From contig NZ_VITN01000022.1 in assembly GCF_007828045.1 (NCBI RefSeq), forward strand, positions 52,060 through 116,059: 64,000 nucleotides of DNA. Direction: 5' to 3'. The notes under the pieces were generated by a model. That model saw only the letters and a program-made list of their open reading frames with translations. It was not told the origin of the DNA and searched no databases. The position numbers and the translations under genes were made by a program. The DNA comes from Nitrospirillum amazonense (GTDB taxonomy: Bacteria > Pseudomonadota > Alphaproteobacteria > Azospirillales > Azospirillaceae). This document shows, piece by piece, positions 56,351 through 63,531 of this stretch; positions within the stretch are counted from its first letter, which is position 1; each line of letters starts with the position of its first letter.

Positions 56351-58384
56351 ATGCAGATCAAGGATGCCCCCGCCATGCCCGCCTGCCGCCGCCTGGCCGC
56401 CCTGCTGTTGACCGGTACCGTGACGCTTGGGGGGCTGTTCGGGGGCCTGGACGCGGGGGCGCAGGAAGCCAAATCCGACCAGATCGACGTGCAGATCCTA
56501 TCGACCACCGACCTGCACATGAACGTCATGGATTACGACTACTACGGCGACAAGCCGGACCCTGGCATCGGCCTGGTGCGGGTGGCCAGCCTGATCCGCA
56601 AGGCCAGGGCCGAAAAGCCCAACACCCTGCTGGTGGATGCCGGCGACCTGATCCAGGGCACGCCCATGGGCGACTATGTCGCCCGGGTGCAGGGCCTGGG
56701 GCCGGGCAAGTTCCAGCCCATCATCGCCGCCTTGAACGCGCTGGGCTATGACGCCGCCGTCATGGGCAACCATGAGTTCAACTTCGGCCTGGACTATGCC
56801 GTGGCGGCGGAGAAGGAGGCCAAGTATCCCGTGCTGGCCGGCAACGTCAACCGGGTGGAGGATGGCCAGCCCCTGTTCCCCGCCGGCGTCATCCTGGACC
56901 GCGACTTCACCGACGGCGCCGGCGCCAAACACACGGTGCGCGTGGGCGTGGTCGGCGTGCTGACGCCCCAGATCGTGCTGTGGGACAAGGACAAGCTGGA
57001 GGGCAAGGTCACCACCTCCGACATCGTGGAGGTGGCGGCCAAGACCGCCCGGGACCTGAAGGACCAGGGCGCCGACGTGGTGGTGGCGGTCATCCACAGC
57101 GGCCTGTCGGCGGCCCCCCACCAGAAGATGGCGGAGAACGCTGGCGTGGCCGTGGCCGCCATTCCCGAGGTGGATGCCGTCGTCACCGGCCATGCCCACC
57201 GCGTCTTCCCCGCCGCCGACTATGCCAACCTGCCGGACGCCGACATCCCGCACGGCCTGATCCATGGCAAGCCGGTGGTCATGGCCGGCTTCTTCGGCGA
57301 CCATCTGGGCGTGATCGACCTGATTCTGTCCGCCGACCCCAAGGCCCATGGCGGCAAGGGCGGCTGGACCGTGGCCGCCGGCCATGCCGAGACCCGGCCC
57401 GTGCTCACCCGCGTGAACGGCAAGCCCACGCCGCTGGTGGAACCGGACGCGACGGTGGCGGCCATCGCCAAGGACGCGCACCAGGCGACCCTGGATTATG
57501 TGCGCCAGCCCGTGGGCAAGAGCACCGGCCGCATCGAGACCTATTTCAGCTTCATCGCCGACCAGCCGGCCTTGGACATCGTGTCGGACGCCCAGCGCCA
57601 GTACGTGGCCAAGGCGTTGGCCGGCGGTCCTTACGCCAATTTGCCCATCCTGTCGGCGGCGGCCCCCTTCAAGGCGGGCGGCAAGCCCGGCCCCGATTAT
57701 TTCACCGACGTGGCCGCCGGCCAGATCAGCCTGCGGAACGTGGCCGACCTCTACCTCTATCCCAACATCGTCGCGGCGGTGAAGGTGACGGGCGCCCAGG
57801 TGCGCGACTGGCTGGAGATGGGTGCCCGCGTCTTCAACCGCGTCGATCCGGCCAAGAAGGAACCGCAGATGCTGGTGAACCGGGCCGTCCCCAGCTTCGA
57901 CTTCGATGTCATCGACGGCGTCACCTGGCGGGTCGACGTGACCCAGCCGCCGCGCTTCGGCGGCGACGGCAAGCTGGCGCCGGGCGACAACCACCGCATC
58001 GTCGACCTGCGCCATAAAGGCCAGCCAGTGAAGGATGACGATGAGTTCATCGTCGTCACCAACAATTATCGCGCCAACGGCGGCGGCAACTTCCCCGGCC
58101 TGGACGGTAAGAACATCGTCTACTCAGGCACGGAAACGATCCAGGAGATCATCGCCGACTATCTGCGCGCCACCGGCACCCTGGTGCCCGCCACCAACCA
58201 CAGCTGGGGCTTCGTGCCCGTCACCGCGCCGGTGACCGTGCTGTACGATACCAACGCCAAGGCGGCGACGCTGTTGACCCAATACCCCAACCTAAGCGAC
58301 GTGGGGCCCGGCGACCCGGGGTTGGAACTGTTCCGCGTGGATTTGTCGCCGACTGCGCTGGCCGGCCAGGTGCTGGGGAAATGA
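56351..58384 (+). CDS. cpdB: 2',3'-cyclic-nucleotide 2'-phosphodiesterase / 3'-nucleotidase
   Basis: 677 aa. Signal peptide (about 1-38, through AGAQEAK). Metallophosphatase domain: QILSTTDLHMNVMDYDYYGDK, LLVDAGDLIQGTPMGDY, VMGNHEFNFGLDYA, VIHSGLS and VVTGHAHRVFP. The C-terminal 5'-nucleotidase domain (PVGKSTGRIETYF, LYLYPNIVAAVKVTGAQVRDWLEMGARVFN, FDVIDGVTWRVDVTQP, VVTNNYRANGGGNFPGL) binds the base. In the periplasm it turns 2',3'-cNMP and 3'-NMP into nucleosides for the transporter upstream. It overlaps the next gene by 4 bases. Confidence 0.94.
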   Translation: MQIKDAPAMPACRRLAALLLTGTVTLGGLFGGLDAGAQEAKSDQIDVQILSTTDLHMNVMDYDYYGDKPDPGIGLVRVASLIRKARAEKPNTLLVDAGDLIQGTPMGDYVARVQGLGPGKFQPIIAALNALGYDAAVMGNHEFNFGLDYAVAAEKEAKYPVLAGNVNRVEDGQPLFPAGVILDRDFTDGAGAKHTVRVGVVGVLTPQIVLWDKDKLEGKVTTSDIVEVAAKTARDLKDQGADVVVAVIHSGLSAAPHQKMAENAGVAVAAIPEVDAVVTGHAHRVFPAADYANLPDADIPHGLIHGKPVVMAGFFGDHLGVIDLILSADPKAHGGKGGWTVAAGHAETRPVLTRVNGKPTPLVEPDATVAAIAKDAHQATLDYVRQPVGKSTGRIETYFSFIADQPALDIVSDAQRQYVAKALAGGPYANLPILSAAAPFKAGGKPGPDYFTDVAAGQISLRNVADLYLYPNIVAAVKVTGAQVRDWLEMGARVFNRVDPAKKEPQMLVNRAVPSFDFDVIDGVTWRVDVTQPPRFGGDGKLAPGDNHRIVDLRHKGQPVKDDDEFIVVTNNYRANGGGNFPGLDGKNIVYSGTETIQEIIADYLRATGTLVPATNHSWGFVPVTAPVTVLYDTNAKAATLLTQYPNLSDVGPGDPGLELFRVDLSPTALAGQVLGK

Positions 58385-58953
58385 CCGCGGAAAAGAAGGT
58401 TTGGCGGGCGTATCTGGCAGGGCCGGAGGTGTTCCTGCCCGATCCGACCGCCGCCGCCGAAAGCCTGCGCGCGGCCTGTGCCCGCTTCGACATCGTTGGC
58501 GTCTTCCCCATGGATGGTGCGGTGGTCTCGATCCCAGGCGAGACGGCCGCGGACCACGCCGCCCGTATCCGCGCCACCAACCTGGACCTGATCCGGAAAA
58601 CGGACCTGGTGTTGGCCAACGTCAGCCCCTTTCGCGGCCCCTCGGCCGACGACGGCACGGCCTATGAGATGGGCTTTGCGGCGGCGCTGGGCCGGCCGGT
58701 CTTCGCCTATACCGACACACCAGCCAGTTTGCTGGATCGGACCCGCGCCCATTTTCCTCTGACCCAGGACGCCACGGGCGACTGGCGCGACCCGGAAGGA
58801 CGTATGGTGGAGGATTTCGGCCTGGGCGCCAACCTGATGCTGGTCCACCCCGCGCCGTTCCCGACGGCCAAGCCTGCCCCCCTGGGCATTTATCATGGGG
58901 TGGATGCCGCCCTCAGCGCAGCGCGGGATTGGATTTCCCTTCAGGGGCGCTGA
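58381..58953 (+). CDS. Nucleoside 2-deoxyribosyltransferase
   Basis: 190 aa. WRAYLAGPEVFLPD near the N-terminus, DLVLANVSPFRGPSADDGTAYEMGFAAALGRPVFAYTD in the middle with the nucleophilic Glu in YEMGF, and HGVDAALSAARDWI near the end. Transfers deoxyribose between bases, or hydrolyses deoxynucleoside monophosphates in some relatives. ATGA overlap with cpdB joins nucleotide breakdown outside the cell to base salvage inside. It ends before a two-way terminator. Confidence 0.88.
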   Translation: MTAEKKVWRAYLAGPEVFLPDPTAAAESLRAACARFDIVGVFPMDGAVVSIPGETAADHAARIRATNLDLIRKTDLVLANVSPFRGPSADDGTAYEMGFAAALGRPVFAYTDTPASLLDRTRAHFPLTQDATGDWRDPEGRMVEDFGLGANLMLVHPAPFPTAKPAPLGIYHGVDAALSAARDWISLQGR

Positions 58954-58962
58954 CCAGAAAAT

Positions 58963-58996
58963 GAAACAGCCGGGCCGTTGCGGGCCCGGCTGTTTC
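58963..58996. terminator. Bidirectional terminator between convergent genes
   Basis: GAAACAGCCGGGCC, GTTGC spacer, GGGCCCGGCTGTTTC. A 14-base stem with A-run and T-run flanks lying between the deoxyribosyltransferase and the small gene at 59020. Confidence 0.82.
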
Positions 58997-59019
58997 AGAT
59001 CCATCTGTTTCCGCGCGCG

Positions 59020-59253
59020 TCAGGCGGCGTTTTGCGATACGCCCATGCGCCGGAACCGGTCACTGTCCAGCACAACCTCCAGCGCCAGACTGAGGCGGTC
59101 GCTGGAGCGGCCGTCGACCAGGAATTCGACATGGGGCGGATGACCCGCCCGCTGATGGATGGCATGGACCAGCAGGCGACGCTTGGGCAGCTTCACCTCT
59201 TCCATCCATTCACCCGGTTTGGGCGGTTCGACCCCGCGCCTAGACAACGCCAT
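59020..59253 (-). CDS. Small unknown protein
   Basis: 77 aa from the ATG at 59253, preceded by TAAGGAG about 10 bases upstream. MALSRRGVEPPKPGEWMEEVKLPKRRLLVHAIHQRAGHPPHVEFLVDGRSSDRLSLALEVVLDSDRFRRMGVSQNAA. Basic start, no membrane segment. The frame is open upstream, but the ribosome site decides the start. Not recognised. Confidence 0.55.
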   Translation of the reverse strand: MALSRRGVEPPKPGEWMEEVKLPKRRLLVHAIHQRAGHPPHVEFLVDGRSSDRLSLALEVVLDSDRFRRMGVSQNAA

Positions 59254-59919
59254 AGCTTCCCTACTCCTTAACAGCCCCCGGGGACACCTGCCTGCGCGCC
59301 TTTGGGGGTCGGCTCTAGAAACCCAGGCCGTTCGCCGGACCGGTCCGCCCCGGGGACTGGAACCCATGGGCTGTTGCGATCAGCATAATCCAATTCAAAT
59401 GCCAAGGGATATAGCTTAGGGGTACGTCATCACCTTGTCACCCGACATCTTCCCCCGATTTTCTGGCCGTTGACGCCCGCGCGTGATTCCGGGTGGCACG
59501 TGGGTCGCCCGAACAACCATTCCGGATTGGCAACAACCCCTGCATTATGGGCACTTTACCCGCTTTCAGCCGCCGTTCAGCCAACCATCGCGCCAAGCTC
59601 CCGCAGGTTCGATATGACCCAAAGAGCCAAGGGGATCGGCCTCATCAAAAGGATTAGACAAAAGGGCATGTCCATCCCGCCGCGCGGCACACCCCATGGC
59701 ATAGGCGATTAAGGAAAGCCCCGCCAGTTCACCCCCAAAAACCGGGGCCGGGGCCAACACCGCCACAGCCGTGGCATGGGGGAAGATAAGGTTCATGGGA
59801 CGGTGCTTCCCTGGCTATGCGTTCCGGATAGGGCCAGGACTATCCGTCGTCGGCCGCACCGTTCTTGAGCTGGATCAATCGGCAGGCAATTTGTTTGGTC
59901 GCCCACCCTTCACCAGGGC
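59254..59919. other. Gene-free stretch
   Basis: 666 bases with only short frames. The best is a 76-codon minus-strand frame (59566-59796, beginning MNLIFPHATAVAVLAPAPVFGG) with a weak AGGGA site; it lacks family character. Nothing else supportable was seen. Confidence 0.5.
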
Positions 59920-61125
59920 TCAGCCGAAGGCCTGCAGGCCTGTCTGCGCCCGGCCAAGAACCAAGGCGTGGACGTCGTGGGTCCCCTCGTAGGTGTTCAC
60001 CGCCTCCAGGTTCAGGACATGGCGGATGACGGGGTACTCATCGGACACCCCGTTGCCGCCGTGCATGTCGCGGGCGGCGCGGGCGATGTCCAGCGCCTTG
60101 CCGCAATTGTTGCGCTTCATCAGGCTGATCATCTCCGGCGCCGCGCGGCCCTGGTCCATCAGCCGGCCCAGGCGCAGGGCGCCCTGCAAGCCCAGGGTGA
60201 TTTCCGTCTGCATGTCGGCCAGCTTCTTCTGGATCAGCTGGGTCGCGGCCAGCGGCCGGCCGAAGGCGGTGCGGTTGAGGGTATAGTCGCGCGCCGCGAA
60301 CCAGCAGGCCTCCGCCGCGCCCATGGCGCCCCAGGAGATACCGTAGCGCGCCTTGTTCAGGCAGCCGAAGGGCCCCTTCAGCCCGACCACGCCGGGCAGC
60401 TGCGCCGTTTCCGGCACCGCCACCCCGTCCATCACGATCTCGCCGGTGATGGAGGCGCGCAGGGAAAACTTGCCCTCGATCTTGGGCACCGACAGGCCCG
60501 TCATACCCTTTTCCAGGATGAAGCCCCGGATCTGCCCCTCGTCATCCTTGGCCCAGACGACGAAGACGTCGGCCACCGGCGCGTTGGTGATCCACATCTT
60601 GGACCCGGTCAGGACATAGCCATCAGCCACCCGGCGCGCCCGCGTCTTCATGGCGCCAGGATCGGACCCGGCGTCCGGTTCCGTCAGGCCGAAACAACCG
60701 ATCAGCGTGCCGGCCGCCAGGCCGGGCAGGTAGCGCTGGCGCTGTTCCTCGCTGCCATAGGCGTGGATGGGGTGCATGACCAGGGAAGACTGGACGCTCA
60801 TGGCGGAGCGGTAGCCGCTGTCCACCCGTTCCACCTCACGCGCCACCAGGCCGTAGCAGACATGGTTCACCCCGGCGCAGCCATAGCCGTCGATGGTCAT
60901 GCCCAGCAAGCCCAGCTCCCCCATCTCGGCCATGATGGCGGGGTCGAACACCTCATGCCGGAAGGCGTCGCGCACGCGGGGGGCCAGCCGGCCCTGGCAG
61001 AAGGCGCGGGCGCTGTCGCGCACCTGCCGCTCCTCCGCCTCCAGCTGATCATCCAGCAGCAGGGCGTCGTCCCATTGAAACGCTCCCTGATGGAAACCGC
61101 CCTTGCCCGCACTGTCGCTCGCCAT
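59920..61125 (-). CDS. gcdH: Glutaryl-CoA dehydrogenase
   Basis: 401 aa from the ATG at 61125, with GGGGAAAG upstream. FAD acyl-CoA dehydrogenase that oxidises and decarboxylates glutaryl-CoA to crotonyl-CoA in lysine and tryptophan breakdown. [20 protein letters not shown] holds the substrate arginine, [17 protein letters not shown] and [15 protein letters not shown] bind flavin, and [25 protein letters not shown] holds the catalytic Glu. This set is specific to GcdH rather than other family members. It stands alone. Confidence 0.93.
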   Translation of the reverse strand: MASDSAGKGGFHQGAFQWDDALLLDDQLEAEERQVRDSARAFCQGRLAPRVRDAFRHEVFDPAIMAEMGELGLLGMTIDGYGCAGVNHVCYGLVAREVERVDSGYRSAMSVQSSLVMHPIHAYGSEEQRQRYLPGLAAGTLIGCFGLTEPDAGSDPGAMKTRARRVADGYVLTGSKMWITNAPVADVFVVWAKDDEGQIRGFILEKGMTGLSVPKIEGKFSLRASITGEIVMDGVAVPETAQLPGVVGLKGPFGCLNKARYGISWGAMGAAEACWFAARDYTLNRTAFGRPLAATQLIQKKLADMQTEITLGLQGALRLGRLMDQGRAAPEMISLMKRNNCGKALDIARAARDMHGGNGVSDEYPVIRHVLNLEAVNTYEGTHDVHALVLGRAQTGLQAFG

Positions 61126-61270
61126 GGGTCTTTCCCCTGGTTGGTGGTCGTTGGATGGCCGCATTGCAGGCGGGATGCCGCGGGCGGTCAAGGGACTCCG
61201 TGATCGATGCAGTATGCAATGCACATGATAAAGAACCTATCCCAAGGGTGCGATGCGTGTTGCAGCGCAA

Positions 61271-61307
61271 AACCTATGAGGAATGGCCTAGGCCATAGGG
61301 ATAGGTT
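61271..61307. promoter_or_regulatory. Nested inverted repeat between gcdH and the first SCPU-like gene
   Basis: AACCTAT (61271-61277) and ATAGGTT (61301-61307) flank the 14-base palindrome ATGGCCTAGGCCAT (61283-61296). Another AACCTATCCC lies at 61234. The dyad is 70-100 bases upstream of a sigma-54 promoter, the usual place for an activator site, and about 150 bases upstream of gcdH on the other side. Confidence 0.45.
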
Positions 61308-61331
61308 AACTCCTGTTAAGAAATTCCACAA

Positions 61332-61344
61332 CAAGCCTCTGAAA
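61332..61344. promoter_or_regulatory. Weak IHF-like site, promoter 1
   Basis: CAAGCCTCTGAAA differs at two positions from the reverse IHF consensus (YAA-N4-TTGATW). It sits about 39 bases before the -24 element, close to the spacing of the perfect sites at promoters 2 and 3. Confidence 0.3.
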
Positions 61345-61375
61345 TAGTTAAATAAAACGTCCCAAGAGCCCATGT

Positions 61376-61392
61376 TGGCACGCGGCCTGCTT
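61376..61392 (+). promoter_or_regulatory. Sigma-54 promoter 1
   Basis: TGGCACG-N4-CTGCTT: GG (61377-61378) and GC (61389-61390) are separated by the required 10 bases, and TGGCACG is the full -24 consensus. Predicted start of transcription is about 61402. Confidence 0.75.
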
Positions 61393-61413
61393 ATAACCGG
61401 ACATGAACGAAAC

Positions 61414-61425
61414 GGGCAAAAGCCC
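61414..61425 (+). other. 5' leader hairpin, copy 1
   Basis: GGGC-AAAA-GCCC about 12 bases after the predicted transcription start, within a leader conserved in all three genes (CGAACCGATAGGACCTTC-TC before the ATG). It may protect the 5' end of the mRNA. Confidence 0.55.
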
Positions 61426-61450
61426 ACTCGAACCGATAGGACCTTCCGTC

Positions 61451-61906
61451 ATGATCCGCCGCATCGCCGCCGCCGTCGCCGTCTCCGCCCTGGCCGCCAC
61501 CCCAGCCTTGGCCGACACCTCTGGTAGCATCAGGCTGAGCGGCACCGTTTCCCTGACCTGCAGCGTGGCGGTCACCGATGCAGGCGCGCAGTTGAACATC
61601 CTGGCCGGCTCCAGCAACGTCGCCGTCGGCAGCGTGGTCGAAAACTGCAACGACGGCGCCGGTTACACCATCACCGTCGCCTCCGCCAACGGCGGCAGCC
61701 TGAAGTCTTCCGCGACGGGCGCCCAGCCGGTCACCTACACCACCAGCTATGATGGCACCAACGGCTCGGGCGGCAGCTTCGCCGTCACCCGTTCCGGCGC
61801 CCAGTTCAACAAGACCGCCGCCGTCTCCGTGACCGTGCCCGCGAACGCCCAGGCCATCGCTGGCAGCTACAGCGACACCCTGACCATCACCATCACCGGC
61901 AAGTAA
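61451..61906 (+). CDS. Secreted SCPU-like (spore coat U / Csu pilin-type) protein 1
   Basis: 151 aa. Signal peptide MIRRIAAAVAVSALAATPALA, then a beta-rich domain: GSIRLSGTVSLTCSVAVTDAGAQLNIL, VGSVVENCNDGAGYTITVASANGG, LKSSATGAQPVTYTTSYDGTNG and the C-terminal SYSDTLTITITGK strand typical of SCPU/Csu-like proteins. Two cysteines (SLTCSV, VENCND) likely pair. The ATG at 61451 is chosen because the leader is conserved and the third copy has no upstream ATG; one at 61403 is in frame. No chaperone or usher gene is nearby. Confidence 0.7.
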   Translation: MIRRIAAAVAVSALAATPALADTSGSIRLSGTVSLTCSVAVTDAGAQLNILAGSSNVAVGSVVENCNDGAGYTITVASANGGSLKSSATGAQPVTYTTSYDGTNGSGGSFAVTRSGAQFNKTAAVSVTVPANAQAIAGSYSDTLTITITGK

Positions 61907-61929
61907 GCCGCCGACAGAGTCCGATGGAT

Positions 61930-61972
61930 GTGACACGGCCGACCGAATCGGCCGTGTCACCATTATTTTTTG
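61930..61972 (+). terminator. Terminator after SCPU-like gene 1
   Basis: GTGACACGGCCGA, CCGAA loop, TCGGCCGTGTCAC, then CATTATTTTTT. Perfect 13-base stem. It makes each paralogue its own transcript. Confidence 0.92.
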
Positions 61973-62078
61973 CAATTGCACAACGCCAAGACGAACTTGC
62001 GCCCAGAAATGCAGGACGCAACGAAGCCGGAGCTGTGCCGCTGGCGCTCACGGCCGGGCCGGAAAGTTAATCTTTATA

Positions 62079-62091
62079 AATCAATTGATTA
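62079..62091. promoter_or_regulatory. IHF consensus site, promoter 2
   Basis: AATCAATTGATTA is a perfect match to WATCAA-N4-TTR, about 35 bases upstream of the -24 element. IHF bends DNA so that a remote activator can touch sigma-54 polymerase. Confidence 0.6.
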
Positions 62092-62118
62092 ATATGTTTT
62101 CCCGCGAGCTGGTCATTT

Positions 62119-62135
62119 TGGCATTGCATTTGCTT
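62119..62135 (+). promoter_or_regulatory. Sigma-54 promoter 2
   Basis: TGGCATTGCATTTGCTT: GG (62120-62121), 10 bases, GC (62132-62133), with the TTTGC -12 element. Predicted start about 62145. Confidence 0.8.
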
Positions 62136-62156
62136 TTAACCAATCATGAACCAAAC

Positions 62157-62168
62157 GGGCAAAAGCCC
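62157..62168 (+). other. 5' leader hairpin, copy 2
   Basis: GGGC-AAAA-GCCC, identical to copy 1 and at the same distance from the predicted start. Confidence 0.55.
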
Positions 62169-62193
62169 ACCGAACCGTTTTAGAGAGCCTGTC

Positions 62194-62664
62194 ATGATCC
62201 GCCGCGCTGCCGCTGTCGCCGCCATCACCACCCTGGCTTCCAGCCTTCTGGCTGCTATTCCCGCCGGTGCCGCCACCTCGGGCACCATCAAGCTGAACGC
62301 CACCGTCCTCCAGACCTGCACCGTGGCCGTCACCGATGCTGGCGCCACCCTGAACATCCTGTCTGGTTCCAGCAACGTCGCCGTCGGCAGCGTGGTCGAG
62401 AACTGCAACGACGGCGCCGGCTACACCATCACCGTCGCCTCTTCCAACAACGGCACGCTGAAGTCCTCCGCCACCGGCGCCCAGGCCATCGGCTACACCA
62501 CCAGCTACGATGGCACCAACGGCTCCGGCGGCAGCTTCACCGTCACCCGCTCCGGCGCCCAGTTCAACAAGACCTCCAACGTCTCCGTGACGGTCCCGGC
62601 CAATGCCCAGGCCATCGCCGGCAGCTACGCCGACACCCTGACCATCACCATCACCGGCAAGTAA
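62194..62664 (+). CDS. Secreted SCPU-like protein 2
   Basis: 156 aa. Signal peptide MIRRAAAVAAITTLASSLLAAIPAGA, then GTIKLNATVLQTCTVAVTDAGATLNIL, NVAVGSVVENCNDGAGYTITVASSNNG, and the same C-terminal strand SYADTLTITITGK. Very close to protein 1 over the mature part, including both cysteines. The signal peptides are more divergent. Own promoter and own terminator. Confidence 0.7.
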   Translation: MIRRAAAVAAITTLASSLLAAIPAGAATSGTIKLNATVLQTCTVAVTDAGATLNILSGSSNVAVGSVVENCNDGAGYTITVASSNNGTLKSSATGAQAIGYTTSYDGTNGSGGSFTVTRSGAQFNKTSNVSVTVPANAQAIAGSYADTLTITITGK

Positions 62665-62696
62665 GCCGCCAGCGACGGTTGCCACCGGTTCGGAAG

Positions 62697-62727
62697 AGGG
62701 CGCCCCCACGCCGGGGGGCGCCCTTTC
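62697..62727 (+). terminator. Terminator after SCPU-like gene 2
   Basis: AGGGCGCCCCC, ACGCC loop, GGGGGGCGCCCT, then TTCG. Strong stem, short T-run. Confidence 0.75.
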
Positions 62728-62758
62728 GTGCGTCCGGCGTCTGGCGGACTGCAAATCC

Positions 62759-62771
62759 TAATGCATTGATT
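62759..62771. promoter_or_regulatory. IHF consensus site, distal, upstream of promoter 3
   Basis: TAATGCATTGATT matches the reverse IHF consensus YAA-N4-TTGATW exactly, about 145 bases upstream of the third -24 element. Confidence 0.45.
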
Positions 62772-62868
62772 CAGCTGAATTCCCAACCTTTCGCATGGTG
62801 CGCGACGCAACAGCGCCACCGGCGTGCCTGGGCTCGCCCTCGCGGCGATAAATTGGATAATATAACAA

Positions 62869-62881
62869 TATCAATGCATTA
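62869..62881. promoter_or_regulatory. IHF consensus site, promoter 3
   Basis: TATCAATGCATTA is a perfect match to WATCAA-N4-TTR, about 37 bases upstream of the -24 element, the same spacing as promoter 2. Confidence 0.6.
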
Positions 62882-62910
62882 ATGGATTAACGCCACCCCG
62901 CCCCCAGTTC

Positions 62911-62927
62911 TGGCACCGCGATTGCTT
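62911..62927 (+). promoter_or_regulatory. Sigma-54 promoter 3
   Basis: TGGCACCGCGATTGCTT: GG (62912-62913), 10 bases, GC (62924-62925). Close to the full -24/-12 consensus. Predicted start about 62937. Confidence 0.82.
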
Positions 62928-62950
62928 TTACATCTCACATCAAAGCAATC

Positions 62951-62963
62951 GGGCAACAAGCCC
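62951..62963 (+). other. 5' leader hairpin, copy 3
   Basis: GGGC-AACAA-GCCC: the stem is kept while the loop has changed, followed by CGAACCGATAGGAACCTTCGTC before the ATG. Confidence 0.55.
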
Positions 62964-62988
62964 AGCCGAACCGATAGGAACCTTCGTC

Positions 62989-63462
62989 ATGATCCGCTTC
63001 GCCGCCGCCCTGATCGCCGCCGCCTCCGTCGCCGCCGTCTCCCTGGGCACCCCCGCCGTCGCCGCCACGGCCGCCGCCTCCGGCACCATCCAGCTGAACA
63101 GCACTGTCGCCCAGACCTGCACCGTCAGCGTCACCGACGCCGGCGCCCAGCTGAACATCCTGACCGGCTCCAACGTCGTCACCGTCGGCAGCGTCGTCGA
63201 GACCTGCAACGACGGCGCCGGCTACCAGATCAGCGTCTCCTCCGCCAACGGCGGCACCCTGAAGTCCGCCGCCACCGGCGCCCAGCCCGTCAGCTACACC
63301 CCCATCTACGACGGCCAGTCCAGCGGCAGCAGCGTCAACGTCGTCCGCTCTTCCGCCCAGTTCAACAAGACCGCCACCGTCGCCGTCACCGTCCCCGCCA
63401 ACGCCCAGGCCATCGCCGGCAGCTACACCGACACCCTGACAATCACCATCCAGGGCCGCTGA
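62989..63462 (+). CDS. Secreted SCPU-like protein 3
   Basis: 157 aa. Signal peptide MIRFAAALIAAASVAAVSLGTPAVAA, then GTIQLNSTVAQTCTVSVTDAGAQLNILTGSNVV, SVVETCNDGAGYQISVSSANGGTLKSAATGAQPVSYTPIYDG, and C-terminal SYTDTLTITIQGR. It has diverged more from the other two. Both cysteines are kept. There is no ATG in frame in its leader, which supports the start chosen for all three. Confidence 0.7.
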   Translation: MIRFAAALIAAASVAAVSLGTPAVAATAAASGTIQLNSTVAQTCTVSVTDAGAQLNILTGSNVVTVGSVVETCNDGAGYQISVSSANGGTLKSAATGAQPVSYTPIYDGQSSGSSVNVVRSSAQFNKTATVAVTVPANAQAIAGSYTDTLTITIQGR

Positions 63463-63531
63463 TCCCGCCCCCACAACCGCACCGCTTCGGCCGACAAATA
63501 CGGCTCTGACGCAAACTTGGTGATCGATCGC

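Noticed and set aside
59566..59796. 76-codon minus-strand gene
   Set aside because: Weak ribosome site, no recognisable domain, and no support from neighbours.
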